This document shows, one piece after another, positions 9,763 through 20,113 of a DNA stretch of 64,000 nucleotides (position 1 is its first letter; every line of letters begins with the position of its first letter). Source of the DNA: Photorhabdus noenieputensis. Lineage in GTDB: Bacteria > Pseudomonadota > Gammaproteobacteria > Enterobacterales > Enterobacteriaceae. The stretch lies in the NCBI RefSeq assembly GCF_018448935.1, contig NZ_RCWC01000001.1, positions 62,001 to 126,000 of the forward strand, written 5' to 3'. The translations under genes were made by a program, and so were the position numbers. Below the pieces are notes generated by a model. That model saw nothing but the letters and a program-made list of their open reading frames with translations, was not told where the DNA came from and searched no databases.

Positions 9763-10959
9763 GTGAATGAATCCTCCGTTGTTCAACCGCTATTAACTCG
9801 CGGTATGAAAGCTGTATTGGTGTCACAATTTTTTTCGGCTTTTGCCGATAATGCGCTGTTGTTTGCGATCCTGGCGCAGTTGAAAGCCCAGTTTTATCCT
9901 GACTGGAGTCAGCCGATATTACAGATAGTGTTTGTCTTGGCGTATATCCTATTGGCACCTTTTGTGGGGCAAATTGCCGATCGTTTCCCGAAAAATCGGG
10001 TGATGTTGTTTGCTAATAGCCTAAAGTTGTTGGGCGCGTTTACTATTTGCCTGGGCTATGATCCATTTTTGGGTTATGCCTTGGTGGGCGCGGGGGCTGC
10101 ATCATATTCACCGGCTAAATATGGCATCTTAGTTGAACTGACCGATGGTGATCGTTTAGTCAAGGCTAATGGTTTGATGGAGGCTTCAACGATAATTGCC
10201 ATTCTTACGGGCTCTGTTGCTGGCGGTTTTTTGTCTGATTGGAATTTGGCTGTCGCACTGCTTGTTTGTGCGCTGATGTATGGTATCGCTGTTGTCGCTA
10301 ATTTCTTTATCCCCCGATTATCGGCGGTGCGTCAGGATAAAGGCTGGAACCTGAAAAAGATTCTGACAGACTTTACTTCATCTTGTTGTATTCTTTGGCA
10401 TAACAAAGGCGCTCGATTTTCTTTAATTGGCACCAGTTTGTTCTGGGGAGCGGGTATAACCCTGAGATTCCTATTGGTCTTATGGGTACCTGTTGTTCTG
10501 GGAATTTCTGACAATAGCACGCCGACAATACTTAATGTGATGGTTGCTGTCGGCATTATTATTGGTGCAGGTGTTGCTGCCCGTTTCATCACCCTTAAAA
10601 CGGTCCACCGTTGTATGCCTGCGGGTGTTTTAATCGGCGTGATGGTGGTCATTTTTGCTGTTCAGCAAAGTATTTGGGCTTCCTACGTCTTATTAATCAT
10701 TCTCGGTATTTTTGGCGGTTTGTTTATTGTTCCACTGAATGCATTATTGCAGGAAAGCGGTAGACAAACGACTGGGGCCGGTTATGCAATCGCAGTACAG
10801 AATTTGGGTGAAAATATCGCCATGTTATTGATGCTTGGCCTGTACTCATTGGCTATTAAAATAGGCGTCCCGGTTGTTACAACAGGGGTAGGCTTTGGTA
10901 CTCTGTTGGCGTTGACAATCACGAGCTTGTGGATTTGGAACCGGTTTCAAAGAAATTGA
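9763..10959 (+). CDS. lplT: Lysophospholipid transporter LplT
   Basis: Major-facilitator-family flippase that brings lysophosphatidylethanolamine and lysophosphatidylglycerol across the inner membrane to Aas for re-acylation. The 398 residues are collinear with E. coli LplT (397), with about twelve hydrophobic segments and conserved '[11 protein letters not shown]', '[13 protein letters not shown]' and '[10 protein letters not shown]' motifs. The start is GTG (9763), five bases after the aas stop, so translation is coupled. The intact partner argues that lysophospholipid recycling is still under selection even though aas has lost its C-terminal subdomain. Confidence 0.95.
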   Translation: MNESSVVQPLLTRGMKAVLVSQFFSAFADNALLFAILAQLKAQFYPDWSQPILQIVFVLAYILLAPFVGQIADRFPKNRVMLFANSLKLLGAFTICLGYDPFLGYALVGAGAASYSPAKYGILVELTDGDRLVKANGLMEASTIIAILTGSVAGGFLSDWNLAVALLVCALMYGIAVVANFFIPRLSAVRQDKGWNLKKILTDFTSSCCILWHNKGARFSLIGTSLFWGAGITLRFLLVLWVPVVLGISDNSTPTILNVMVAVGIIIGAGVAARFITLKTVHRCMPAGVLIGVMVVIFAVQQSIWASYVLLIILGIFGGLFIVPLNALLQESGRQTTGAGYAIAVQNLGENIAMLLMLGLYSLAIKIGVPVVTTGVGFGTLLALTITSLWIWNRFQRN

Positions 10960-10984
10960 TCTTTTACCGGATAAAGAGTGTGTT

Positions 10985-11542
10985 ATGAGTGAAAAAATTC
11001 TGACTCAGCTTAGTATTGAACTGGGAGAGAAGCTGAAACAGCAAAAACTGTGGGTGACCTGTGCTGAATCTTGCACCGGTGGCTGGTTGGCGAAAACAAT
11101 TTCAGATATTGCCGGTAGCTCTGCTTATTTTGACCGAAGCTTTGTGACATACAGTAATAAAGCTAAGCATCAGATGCTTGGCGTATCAGAAGCTGTTTTA
11201 CAGCAATATGGGGCTGTTAGTGAACAGGTTGTGAGAGAAATGGCCGCAGGAGCACTGAAAGCCGCGCAGGCAGATCTGGCGGTTTCGGTCAGTGGCATTG
11301 CCGGGCCAGATGGTGGCAGCGAAGAAAAACCGGTTGGTACCGTGTGGTTTGGATTTGCCTATCTAACGGTAAATGGGGTAGAAGTTGTTTCCCGCCGTTG
11401 TTGTTTTGACGGCGATCGAAATGAAGTACGCCTGCAAGCTGTCATTTATTCTCTGAAGACACTGTTATCAGAGATTATATACCCTATGGATTTCAAGATG
11501 GATCGCGACGGCAAGGGAGAGAATCCCCGGGAGCATAGCTGA
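10985..11542 (+). CDS. pncC: Nicotinamide-nucleotide amidohydrolase with ERIC-encoded C-terminus
   Basis: CinA C-terminal-domain protein (E. coli PncC/YgaD) that deamidates nicotinamide mononucleotide in pyridine-nucleotide recycling. Family motifs include 'TCAESCTGGW', 'SDIAGSSAYF', 'FVTYSNKAK', 'GAVSEQVV' and 'SGIAGPDGGSEEKPVGTVWF'. The protein is 185 residues against 165. The extra tail starts at about residue 165, where an ERIC element enters the frame at 11478. The last 20 or so residues ('YPMDFKMDRDGKGENPREHS') and the stop codon are read from the ERIC. As in E. coli the gene precedes recA. Confidence 0.93.
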   Translation: MSEKILTQLSIELGEKLKQQKLWVTCAESCTGGWLAKTISDIAGSSAYFDRSFVTYSNKAKHQMLGVSEAVLQQYGAVSEQVVREMAAGALKAAQADLAVSVSGIAGPDGGSEEKPVGTVWFGFAYLTVNGVEVVSRRCCFDGDRNEVRLQAVIYSLKTLLSEIIYPMDFKMDRDGKGENPREHS

Positions 11543-11604
11543 CTATGTGACTGGGGTGAACGAGTGCAGCCAACAAAGAGGCAACTTGAAAGATAACGGG
11601 TATA
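11478..11604 (+). repeat. ERIC element 1 (127 bp), overlapping the 3' end of pncC
   Basis: Enterobacterial repetitive intergenic consensus, full 127-bp form. It begins TATACCC and ends GGGTATA; further conserved inverted blocks (TTTCAAG near the left end and CTTGAAA near the right end) and the central 'AATCCCC...CATAG/CTATG...GGGGTGA' hairpin match the ERIC core used for ERIC-PCR priming. Its left 65 bp are coding sequence of pncC, and its right end lies only 11 bp upstream of the recA -35 box. Confidence 0.96.
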
Positions 11605-11614
11605 AAAAATTAAC

Positions 11615-11642
11615 TTGATGCTGTATGATTATACAGTATAAT
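11615..11642 (+). promoter_or_regulatory. recA promoter
   Basis: TTGATG (-35, 11615-11620) and TATAAT (-10, 11637-11642) are separated by exactly 16 bp, and that spacer is the LexA operator. The arrangement matches the E. coli recA promoter. Confidence 0.93.
11621..11636 (+). promoter_or_regulatory. LexA (SOS) box of recA
   Basis: CTGTATGATTATACAG is an intact CTG-N10-CAG LexA operator filling the spacer between the recA -35 and -10 boxes. LexA binding would block RNA polymerase directly, so recA is predicted to be a classical SOS gene. Confidence 0.96.
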
Positions 11643-11685
11643 TGCAAACAACGTTTTAGTATCAGAAATTATTCATCGGCAGTGA

Positions 11686-12786
<1,101 letters not shown>

Positions 12787-12854
12787 TCTGACTAATTATA
12801 TCGGTAGTCTGTATTCTCGTATTAAAGCTGTAAAAGTTTTGTCATCAAACTTAT

Positions 12855-12882
12855 ACCGCGTTAATAATGACGCGGTTTTTTC
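12855..12882 (+). terminator. Rho-independent terminator after recA
   Basis: ACCGCGT and ACGCGGT form a perfect 7-bp stem around a TAATAATG loop (12855-12876), followed directly by a T-run. It ends the recA transcript about 70 bp after the stop codon. Confidence 0.88.
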
Positions 12883-12980
12883 TCTCAGAAAGCGAGTATT
12901 ATCCATATTATACGATCATGCTTTCAGAAAATACCCAGACGATTTACAATGCTGCCAGCGAATGGATATATCTGGGATTT

Positions 12981-13107
12981 TATACCCTATGGATTTCAAG
13001 ATGCATCGCGACGGCAAGGGAGCGAATCCCCTGGAGCATAGATAACTATGTGACCGGGGTGAGTGAGTGCAGCCAACAAAGAGGCAACTTGAAAGATGAC
13101 GGGTATA
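12981..13107 (+). repeat. ERIC element 2 (127 bp), left member of a fused pair
   Basis: Full-length ERIC from TATACCC to GGGTATA in the recA-alaS interval. Its final TA (13106-13107) is shared with the first TA of the next element, so the two copies are joined head to tail without intervening sequence. Any short reading frames across it are repeat-derived and not genes. Confidence 0.96.
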
Positions 13108-13232
13108 TACCCTATGGATTTCAAGATGCGTCGCGACGGCAAGGGAGTGAATCTCCGGGAGCATAGATAACTATGTGACCGGGGTGAGCGAGTGCAGCCA
13201 ACAAAGAGGCAACTTGAAAGATGACGGGTATA
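13106..13232 (+). repeat. ERIC element 3 (127 bp), right member of a fused pair
   Basis: A second full-length ERIC in the same orientation. The shared TA at the junction fits insertion of one ERIC into a TA dinucleotide at the end of another. The two copies differ at several bases (e.g. 'ATGCATCGC' against 'ATGCGTCGC'), so they are not a very recent duplication of a single copy. Confidence 0.96.
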
Positions 13233-13355
13233 CTTCTAATAGAAGAACTTTTATCTTATCCCCACTTTGTTTATTCGTGAGTTGAAAATAGGTGATGGAA
13301 TATCCCACCTAACCAATTCATAAATCTGTTTTTCCAGCTTGATTTCGGGACAATT

Positions 13356-15986
13356 ATGAGCAAAAGCACCGCTGAGATCCGTCAAGCGTTTCTCGACTTT
13401 TTTCATACTAAAGGGCATCAAATCGTACCAAGTAGTTCTTTGGTGCCAAATAATGACCCAACACTGCTGTTTACCAACGCAGGGATGAACCAGTTTAAGG
13501 ATGTATTTCTTGGACAGGATAAAAGATCTTATTCCCGAGCAACAACTGCTCAGCGTTGTGTTCGTGCCGGTGGTAAACATAACGATTTAGAAAATGTAGG
13601 TTACACCGCACGCCATCATACCTTCTTTGAGATGCTCGGTAATTTCAGCTTTGGCGACTACTTCAAACATGATGCTATTAGCTATGCTTGGGAACTTCTG
13701 ACTGGCGAAGATTGGTTCAATTTGCCTAAAGAAAAATTATGGGTGACTGTCTACCAGACAGATGATGAAGCCTATGATATTTGGAAGAACGAAGTCGGAA
13801 TACCAGCAGAAAGAATTATCCGCATTGGTGATAACAAAGGTGCGCCTTATGCATCGGATAACTTCTGGCAAATGGGTGATACCGGTCCTTGCGGTCCTTG
13901 CACTGAAATTTTTTATGATCATGGCGAACATATCTGGGGTGGACCGCCAGGAAGCCCAGAGGAAGATGGTGACAGATATATTGAAATCTGGAATATCGTC
14001 TTTATGCAGTTCAACCGTCATGCTGATGGCACGATGGAGCCGTTGCCAAAACCATCCGTAGATACAGGAATGGGGCTGGAGCGTATCACCGCTGTATTGC
14101 AGCACGTCAATGCTAACTATGAGATCGATCTGTTCCGTGATTTGATTACAGTTGTTGCTAATATCACTGGTGCTACAGATGATCTGAGTAATAAATCTCT
14201 GCGGGTTATTGCTGATCACATTCGTTCATGTGCATTTTTGATTTGTGATGGTGTTGTCCCTTCTAATGAAAACCGTGGTTATGTTCTGCGTCGTATTATC
14301 CGCCGAGCTATCCGTCACGGTAACATGTTAGGGGCTAAAGATACCTTCTTCTACAAACTGGTTGCGCCATTGATAGAAGTGATGGGCGCTGCGGGAGAAG
14401 AGCTTAAACGTCAGCAAGCACTTGTTGAGCAGATCTTGAAAACAGAAGAAGAGCAGTTTGCTCGTACTCTGGAACGTGGCCTTCAATTGCTAGACGATGA
14501 ACTGGCAACACTGTCCGGTGATATTCTGGATGGTGAAACGGCTTTCCGTCTGTATGATACCTATGGTTTCCCTGTAGATTTGACCGCTGATGTTTGCCGT
14601 GAGCGTAATATTAGCGTTGATGAAGCGGGATTTGCAGTAGCAATGGAAAATCAGCGTCGTCGTGCTCGTGAATCAAGTGGTTTCGGTGCCGATTATAATG
14701 AATTGATCAAAGTTGATGAACGTAGTGATTTCTCTGGCTACGATCATAACGAACAGCAGGCGACAGTAACGGCTATCTTCCGTAATGGTGAATCAGTCAA
14801 TCAAATTCAAGCGGGTGAAGAAGCGATTGTTATACTGGATAAGACCGCTTTTTATGCTGAGTCCGGTGGACAGATTGGTGATTCAGGTATTCTGAGTAAT
14901 ACCGATTGTGCTTTTTGTGTTATTGATACACAAAAATATGGTCAGGCTATTGGTCATATTGGTAAGCTTGAGAAAGGTACCTTAAGTGTAAACCGTAACA
15001 TCAATGCGGTTATTGATATTGAACGTCGTGATGCAATTCGTTTGAATCACTCAGCAACCCATCTGTTACATGCTGCGTTACGTCAAATTTTGGGTGAGCA
15101 CGTATCACAGAAAGGCTCTCTGGTTAACGATAAATACCTTCGCTTTGATTTTTCTCACTTTGAAGCGATGAAACCAGAACAGATCCGTCAGGTTGAGGAT
15201 TTGGTTAATGCCAAAGTTCGTCAAAATTCACCTGTTGTTACTGAATTGATGGATCTGGAAACAGCAAAAGCCAAAGGTGCGATGGCACTGTTTGGTGAAA
15301 AATACGAAGAACAAGTCCGTGTACTATCAATGGGGGATTTTTCCACTGAATTATGTGGAGGGACTCATGCAAATCGTACCGGTGATATTGGCTTGTTCCG
15401 TATTATTGCTGAATCTGGAACGGCTGCGGGTATCCGTAGGATCGAAGCGATTACAGGTAAAAAAGCGGTGGAATCTGTACATCAACAGGTTGATTTACTT
15501 CAAGATATTGCTCAATTAGTGAAAAGTGATATCCATAGCCTGAGTGAAAAAGTACGGATGATGCTGGATAGAACCAAAGCGTTGGAAAAAGAGCTTCAAC
15601 AGCTTAAAGATCAACAGGCTGCACAAGAGAGCTCTTCTTTAGCAAGTAAAGCGAAAGAAGTGAAGGGTGTGAAGTTGTTGGTCAGTCAGTTAAGCAATAC
15701 AGAACCTAAGATGTTGAGAACGATGGTTGATGATCTGAAAAATCAACTAGGTTCAGCGATTATTGTGCTTTCCACTGTAAGTGATGATAAAGTCAGCTTA
15801 ATTGTTGGTGTCACAAAGGATCTGACTGCTAAAATAAGAGCAGGTGAGTTAATTTCTTCTGTAGCTCAGCAGATCGGTGGTAAAGGCGGTGGTCGTCCTG
15901 ATATGGCCCAGGCAGGTGGTTCTGATGTTGAAGCGTTGCCTTCTGCTTTGGATAGCGTGGAAGAGTGGGTAGCATCGCGGCTGTAA
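13356..15986 (+). CDS. alaS: Alanyl-tRNA synthetase
   Basis: Class II synthetase that charges tRNA-Ala and edits mis-activated Ser and Gly. At 876 residues it equals the E. coli length. In order: aminoacylation core ('FFHTKGH', '[13 protein letters not shown]', '[19 protein letters not shown]', '[12 protein letters not shown]'), editing domain with zinc ligands ('[11 protein letters not shown]' and '[13 protein letters not shown]'), and the C-Ala oligomerisation domain with glycine-rich '[15 protein letters not shown]' near the end. It lies between the fused ERICs and csrA, in the E. coli order minus recX. Confidence 0.99.
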   Translation: MSKSTAEIRQAFLDFFHTKGHQIVPSSSLVPNNDPTLLFTNAGMNQFKDVFLGQDKRSYSRATTAQRCVRAGGKHNDLENVGYTARHHTFFEMLGNFSFGDYFKHDAISYAWELLTGEDWFNLPKEKLWVTVYQTDDEAYDIWKNEVGIPAERIIRIGDNKGAPYASDNFWQMGDTGPCGPCTEIFYDHGEHIWGGPPGSPEEDGDRYIEIWNIVFMQFNRHADGTMEPLPKPSVDTGMGLERITAVLQHVNANYEIDLFRDLITVVANITGATDDLSNKSLRVIADHIRSCAFLICDGVVPSNENRGYVLRRIIRRAIRHGNMLGAKDTFFYKLVAPLIEVMGAAGEELKRQQALVEQILKTEEEQFARTLERGLQLLDDELATLSGDILDGETAFRLYDTYGFPVDLTADVCRERNISVDEAGFAVAMENQRRRARESSGFGADYNELIKVDERSDFSGYDHNEQQATVTAIFRNGESVNQIQAGEEAIVILDKTAFYAESGGQIGDSGILSNTDCAFCVIDTQKYGQAIGHIGKLEKGTLSVNRNINAVIDIERRDAIRLNHSATHLLHAALRQILGEHVSQKGSLVNDKYLRFDFSHFEAMKPEQIRQVEDLVNAKVRQNSPVVTELMDLETAKAKGAMALFGEKYEEQVRVLSMGDFSTELCGGTHANRTGDIGLFRIIAESGTAAGIRRIEAITGKKAVESVHQQVDLLQDIAQLVKSDIHSLSEKVRMMLDRTKALEKELQQLKDQQAAQESSSLASKAKEVKGVKLLVSQLSNTEPKMLRTMVDDLKNQLGSAIIVLSTVSDDKVSLIVGVTKDLTAKIRAGELISSVAQQIGGKGGGRPDMAQAGGSDVEALPSALDSVEEWVASRL

Positions 15987-16231
15987 GCGGTATTACCTGA
16001 GTTTACGGGGCATCATGAGTTGTTTTTATGGTGCCTTGAAATCTTGTTGTGAAATTGTTAAAAGGTTAAGCGCATATTTATTTATTTTGGCTAAACTATA
16101 TAGGTAGGAAATGCGCTTAAAATTGCTTATACTTTAAGCATATACCATTGTTTTACGTTTTCACGGTGTTTGATGGATAATAGCGGGGAAACCGAAAGAC
16201 CCGACTCTTTTAAATTTTCAAGGAGCAAAGA

Positions 16232-16417
16232 ATGCTTATTCTGACTCGTCGAGTTGGTGAAACGCTCATGATAGGCGATGAGGTAACAGTTACTGTACTG
16301 GGGGTTAAAGGTAACCAAGTTCGTATTGGTGTAAATGCCCCTAAAGAAGTTTCTGTTCACCGTGAAGAAATTTATCAGCGGATTCAGGCCGAAAAGTCTC
16401 AGCCAACAACTTACTGA
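16232..16417 (+). CDS. csrA: Carbon storage regulator CsrA (RsmA)
   Basis: Small homodimeric RNA-binding protein that binds GGA-containing hairpins in mRNA leaders and globally controls glycogen, motility, biofilm and, in related bacteria, secondary metabolism and virulence. All 61 residues align with E. coli CsrA; only the last few ('QPTTY' for 'QQSSY') differ. The RNA-contacting '[10 protein letters not shown]' strand and '[10 protein letters not shown]' are intact. A clear AAGGAG Shine-Dalgarno precedes the ATG, and a terminator follows. Confidence 0.99.
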
Positions 16418-16425
16418 CTCTAAGT

Positions 16426-16462
16426 TGGCGTCCTATCTTTGTCAGAACCGGGCGCCATTTTT
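16426..16462 (+). terminator. Rho-independent terminator after csrA
   Basis: TGGCGTCC (16426-16433) pairs with GGGCGCCA (16450-16457), including one G-U pair, and is followed by TTTTT. It lies nine bases after the csrA stop codon. Confidence 0.8.
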
Positions 16463-16711
16463 GAGGGATCTCACCTCTGTTGGTATTTTTTGGTCTTACT
16501 AATTTTTTAACCTCTTGTCTATTTTCCCATCTTTTTTGTTTTTCTATCGAAAGAACAGAGAGTTCCTAACATGCTATTGTGGCGAATAATGATTTGTATG
16601 CACTTCAATTGAGGTTGTAATAATTTACTGCTGATAAAGTGTGCTTTCTGACGTCAAACTAAACATCTTGGGTGTGAAGTGTTCAAACAAACACAGGTTT
16701 AGAAAAATTGT
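16463..16711. other. Gene-free stretch between csrA terminator and tRNA promoter
   Basis: AT-rich sequence with no supported reading frame or RNA gene. It contains only the upstream region of the serV-arg tRNA promoter. The A/T tracts just before 16712 could act as an UP element. Confidence 0.6.
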
Positions 16712-16739
16712 TTGACTTATAAGTCTGGGAAAGTAATAT
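16712..16739 (+). promoter_or_regulatory. Promoter of the serV-argVYZQ tRNA operon
   Basis: TTGACT (16712-16717) and TAATAT (16734-16739) are spaced by 16 bp and followed by a GC-rich discriminator, GTGCGCCACGC. This is the usual pattern of stringently controlled stable-RNA promoters. The first tRNA begins 65 bp downstream. Confidence 0.75.
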
Positions 16740-16804
16740 GTGCGCCACGCAGTGACGAGGAGCTTAAACAAAAGTTCTGAGTCGCGATTCGAAAGAAAGC
16801 GTAC

Positions 16805-16897
16805 GGTGAGATGGCCGAGAGGCTGAAGGCGCTCCCCTGCTAAGGGAGTATGCGGTTAAAAGCTGCATCGAGGGTTCGAATCCCTCTCTCACCGCCA
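16805..16897 (+). tRNA. serV: tRNA-Ser (anticodon GCU)
   Basis: A 93-nt class II tRNA with the acceptor stem GGTGAGA/TCTCACC, encoded CCA, and a long variable arm. The anticodon loop reads CTGCTAA, giving anticodon GCU for AGC/AGU codons. As in E. coli serV it heads an operon with the ACG-anticodon arginine tRNAs between csrA and gshA. Confidence 0.98.
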
Positions 16898-16907
16898 TTT
16901 AAACCAC

Positions 16908-16984
16908 GCATCCATAGCTCAGCTGGATAGAGTACTCGGCTACGAACCGAGCGGTCGGAGGTTCGAATCCTTCTGGATGCGCCA
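16908..16984 (+). tRNA. argV: tRNA-Arg (anticodon ACG), copy 1
   Basis: A 77-nt tRNA with acceptor GCATCCA/TGGATGC, discriminator G and encoded CCA. The anticodon loop CTACGAA gives ACG, which is deaminated to ICG and reads CGU/CGC/CGA. It is the first of four identical copies. The symbol is assigned by operon position as in E. coli. Confidence 0.98.
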
Positions 16985-17072
16985 TATTAAGCCTTGAGAT
17001 GAAATCATCCGAGGTACCATTCGGGTAATCGAAGCAACCACTGCCTTTTACCAAGAGTGAAAAACTGAACAC

Positions 17073-17149
17073 GCATCCATAGCTCAGCTGGATAGAGTAC
17101 TCGGCTACGAACCGAGCGGTCGGAGGTTCGAATCCTTCTGGATGCGCCA
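17073..17149 (+). tRNA. argY: tRNA-Arg (anticodon ACG), copy 2
   Basis: Identical in sequence to copy 1. It is separated from copy 1 by an 88-bp spacer that is itself nearly repeated between copies 2/3 and 3/4, giving a 165-bp tandem unit. Confidence 0.98.
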
Positions 17150-17237
17150 TATTTAACCTTGGGATGAAATCATCTGAGGTATCATTCAGGTAGTCGAAGC
17201 AACCACTGCCTTTTACCAAGAGTGAAAAACTGAACAC

Positions 17238-17314
17238 GCATCCATAGCTCAGCTGGATAGAGTACTCGGCTACGAACCGAGCGGTCGGAGGTTCGAATCC
17301 TTCTGGATGCGCCA
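17238..17314 (+). tRNA. argZ: tRNA-Arg (anticodon ACG), copy 3
   Basis: Identical 77-nt tRNA with anticodon ACG, again after an 88-bp spacer. It is part of the homogenised tandem array. Confidence 0.98.
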
Positions 17315-17402
17315 TATTTAACCTTGAGATGAAATCATCCGAGGTACCATTCAGGTGATCGAAGCAACCACTGCCTTTTACCGAGAATGAAAAACTGAAC
17401 AC

Positions 17403-17479
17403 GCATCCATAGCTCAGCTGGATAGAGTACTCGGCTACGAACCGAGCGGTCGGAGGTTCGAATCCTTCTGGATGCGCCA
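17403..17479 (+). tRNA. argQ: tRNA-Arg (anticodon ACG), copy 4
   Basis: Last copy of the array, identical to the others and followed immediately by the operon terminator. Confidence 0.98.
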
Positions 17480-17484
17480 TATTA

Positions 17485-17512
17485 AGCCCTGCTAAAACAG
17501 CAGGGCTTTTTC
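17485..17512 (+). terminator. Terminator of the tRNA operon
   Basis: AGCCCTGCT (17485-17493) and AGCAGGGCT (17499-17507) form a perfect 9-bp stem with a 5-nt loop, followed by a T-run. It lies six bases after the last CCA. Confidence 0.95.
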
Positions 17513-17578
17513 CTTTCTGGCTGTCTATATTGCCATCACCAACTCGCTCTCCGTATAACGCTGAAATGTTTTTGCTGC

Positions 17579-17705
17579 TATACCCTATGGATTTCAAAAT
17601 GCATCGCGACGGCAAAGGAGCGAATCCCCGGGAGCATAGATAACTATGTGACCGGGGTGAGTGAGTGCAGCCAACAAAGAGGCAACTTGAAAGATGACGG
17701 GGATA
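17579..17705 (+). repeat. ERIC element 4 (127 bp) between the tRNA operon and gshA
   Basis: Full-length ERIC with intact core. The left terminus is TATACCC; the right terminus reads GGGGATA, one T-to-G change from the usual GGGTATA. Two internal bases also differ from the other copies (TTTCAAAATG and GGCAAAGGAG), so this copy is slightly diverged. It ends 82 bp before the gshA start and so may sit in or next to its promoter. Confidence 0.95.
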
Positions 17706-17786
17706 TATCTAATCAGCGACAATTTGGCTTGTTTAAGATAAAGTAAACCCTTATAAAAATTCTTCTAAACACTACGGGAGGTCGAA

Positions 17787-19346
17787 TTGATCCCGGACGT
17801 ATCAAAGGCTCTATCATGGCTAGAGGCGCATCCGACAATTTTAAATGGAATTCGTCGCGGTGTTGAACGTGAAACATTGCGTATTACTTCAGATGGTAGT
17901 TTAGCCATAACGGAACATCCTAAAGCACTTGGTGCAGCGCTTACACATAAATGGATTACTACTGATTTTGCCGAGTCACTGTTGGAGTTCATAACACCAG
18001 TTAATGATGACATAAAATATACGATTTCTTTTCTTAGCGATGTTCATCGTCACACGGCGCGTATGCTGGATAAAGAAAAAATGTGGCCATTGAGTATGCC
18101 ATGCTTTATTGATGCGGAAGAGAACATTACTCTGGCTCAATATGGTACATCGAATGTTGGTCGCTATAAGACTTTATACCGTGAAGGGTTGAAAAATCGT
18201 TATGGCGCGTTAATGCAGACCATATCCGGGGTTCATTATAATTTTTCATTGCCAATTGAGTTCTGGCGAGCTTGGGCTGGTATTGAAGATGCAGAGAGTG
18301 GTAAAGAGCAGATTTCTAATGGCTATTTCCGCTTGATCCGTAACTATTACCGCTTTGGATGGGTGATCCCATACTTGTTTGGTGCTTCTCCGGCAATTTG
18401 TTCCTCGTTCTTACGTGGAAGAGAGACTTCTTTTCTTTTTGATCGCACAGAAGATGGAACTTGTTATCTGCCTTATGCGACTTCACTAAGAATGAGTAAT
18501 CTGGGATACACCAATAAATCACAGAGTGATCTGAATATTACGTTTAATAACCTACACACCTATATTGACGGGTTGAAAAAAGCGATTCATAAGCCATCTG
18601 ATGAGTTTGCTAAATTGGGTATTAAGCAAGGTGATAAACATATTCAGCTCAATACCAACGTCTTACAAATTGAAAATGAATTATATGCGCCAATCCGACC
18701 TAAACGTGTCACAAAAGGGAATGAATCGCCTTCTGATGCGTTGTTGCGTGGGGGGGTGGAATATATCGAAGTTCGTTCATTGGATATTAATCCATTTGCC
18801 GCGGTTGGTGTCAATGAAACACAAATCCGTTTTCTTGACCTATTCTTAATATGGTGCGTGCTCGCCGAAGCGCCTGAGATGGGCAGTGATGAATTAGATT
18901 GTTGCCGTAAGAACTGGAATAGAGTGATCCTTGAAGGGCGTAAACCAGGGCAAATGATAGGTCTTGGTTGTGGAAGTGTGGAAGAGCCGTTAGCAAAAGT
19001 TGGCAAAAAGTTATTTAGTGACTTGAAACGGGTTGCCACAATATTGGATAGTTGTTCTGGCACACAGTATCAAAAGGTTTGCGAAGAATTAATTGCGATG
19101 TTTGATGATTCATCACTGACTTTATCGGCTCGCGTGCTGGAAAAAATGAAGAGCCAGGGCATTGGTGGCTTTGGACTGGAACTAGCAGATGAATACCATC
19201 AGCAACTGATCAATGAAAAATATGAGGTTATTAGCGACGAACAGTTTGCTATAGAACGCAGGGCCTCCGTAGAGCGACAAGACGCGTTGGAACGTGAGGA
19301 TACGGTTAGTTTTGATGAGTATCTGAAACAACAGACAGGATGCTAG
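17787..19346 (+). CDS. gshA: Glutamate-cysteine ligase
   Basis: ATP-dependent first and rate-limiting step of glutathione synthesis, of the proteobacterial GCS type. The 519 residues match E. coli GshA (518), with '[11 protein letters not shown]', '[18 protein letters not shown]', '[10 protein letters not shown]' and '[12 protein letters not shown]'. The start is TTG (17787), preceded by GGGAGG at good spacing. E. coli gshA also uses TTG, so the weak start codon is conserved and probably limits translation. A GC-rich hairpin (19357-19376) follows the stop but lacks a T-run on this strand. Confidence 0.97.
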   Translation: MIPDVSKALSWLEAHPTILNGIRRGVERETLRITSDGSLAITEHPKALGAALTHKWITTDFAESLLEFITPVNDDIKYTISFLSDVHRHTARMLDKEKMWPLSMPCFIDAEENITLAQYGTSNVGRYKTLYREGLKNRYGALMQTISGVHYNFSLPIEFWRAWAGIEDAESGKEQISNGYFRLIRNYYRFGWVIPYLFGASPAICSSFLRGRETSFLFDRTEDGTCYLPYATSLRMSNLGYTNKSQSDLNITFNNLHTYIDGLKKAIHKPSDEFAKLGIKQGDKHIQLNTNVLQIENELYAPIRPKRVTKGNESPSDALLRGGVEYIEVRSLDINPFAAVGVNETQIRFLDLFLIWCVLAEAPEMGSDELDCCRKNWNRVILEGRKPGQMIGLGCGSVEEPLAKVGKKLFSDLKRVATILDSCSGTQYQKVCEELIAMFDDSSLTLSARVLEKMKSQGIGGFGLELADEYHQQLINEKYEVISDEQFAIERRASVERQDALEREDTVSFDEYLKQQTGC

Positions 19347-19497
19347 AAAAGAAAACGGCCACAAGTAAAAGTGGCCAAATAGGATTTTCTAGAGAATAGG
19401 GATAATAATAACGCTTCTTTCATTCTTTATGACCGGTGGCAGATGAAAAAGTTTCATTTGCTTGAAAAAAATCTGAATTTTTTGTGGAGATGAAGAA

Positions 19498-20013
19498 ATG
19501 CCTTTACTGGATAGTTTTACTGTTGACCATACTCGTATGAATGCGCCAGCCGTAAGAGTTGCTAAGACTATGAAAACGCCTCATGGCGACACCATCACAG
19601 TTTTCGATTTACGTTTCTGCGTACCCAATAAACAGGTTATGCCTGAAAAGGGTATTCATACACTTGAACATTTGTTTGCAGGTTTTATGCGCAATCACCT
19701 CAATGGTGAGGGGGTTGAAATTATTGACATATCGCCAATGGGATGTCGAACAGGTTTTTATATGAGCTTGATTGGCGCACCGGCAGAAGTACGTGTTGCA
19801 GACGCATGGAAAGCGGCTATGGCTGATGTCTTGAAAGTGAAAGATCAGAGCCAGATCCCAGAACTAAATATTTATCAATGCGGTACTTATCACATGCATT
19901 CACTGACAGAGGCTCAGGATATTGCACATCATATTCTTGATTCAGACGTCCTTGTTAATAAGAATGATGAGTTGGCATTGCCAGAAGAAAAACTGACCGA
20001 ATTGAAAGTGTAG
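19498..20013 (+). CDS. luxS: S-ribosylhomocysteine lyase (autoinducer-2 synthase)
   Basis: Cleaves S-ribosylhomocysteine to homocysteine and DPD, the AI-2 precursor, in the activated methyl cycle. It has 171 residues like E. coli LuxS. The metal ligands His54 and His58 in 'HTLEH' and Cys128 in 'YQCGTYH' are present, as is the catalytic Cys83 in 'MGCRTGF'. The start has a GGAG Shine-Dalgarno. It is monocistronic and follows gshA as in E. coli. Confidence 0.99.
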   Translation: MPLLDSFTVDHTRMNAPAVRVAKTMKTPHGDTITVFDLRFCVPNKQVMPEKGIHTLEHLFAGFMRNHLNGEGVEIIDISPMGCRTGFYMSLIGAPAEVRVADAWKAAMADVLKVKDQSQIPELNIYQCGTYHMHSLTEAQDIAHHILDSDVLVNKNDELALPEEKLTELKV

Positions 20014-20068
20014 TCCCATAGCAGTGATAATATTTCGGGTTCCTGAAATGAATTATTAACAGGAATTT

Positions 20069-20094
20069 GCCGTTGGAGGTGCGCCTCCAGCGGC
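20069..20094. terminator. Hairpin between convergent luxS and yfjD
   Basis: GCCGTTGGAGG and CCTCCAGCGGC form a strong 11-bp stem with one T-G mismatch position around a TGCG loop. T-runs are weak on both sides (AATTTTCC on + and AAATTCC on -), so it is probably a bidirectional terminator of modest strength. Confidence 0.65.
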
Positions 20095-20113
20095 ACCAAT
20101 TTTCCGCAGCGAT

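Larger units (their letters stand above)
16985..17402. repeat. Near-identical 88-bp spacers of the tRNA-Arg tandem array
   Basis: The three spacers (16985-17072, 17150-17237, 17315-17402) are all 88 bp and differ by only a few substitutions. With the tRNA they form a 165-bp repeat unit. This suggests unequal crossover or gene conversion keeps the array uniform, spacers included. Confidence 0.9.

Noticed and set aside
12839-13166. Short frames on both strands downstream of recA
   Set aside because: They run into or lie within the fused ERIC elements and match no family; no convincing recX remnant could be recognised.
16899-17615. 238-codon minus-strand frame with four repeats of 'MAHPEGFEPPTARFVAEYSI'
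   Set aside because: It is antisense to the four tRNA-Arg genes and their spacers and ends in an ERIC; this is a well-known spurious protein produced by tRNA arrays.
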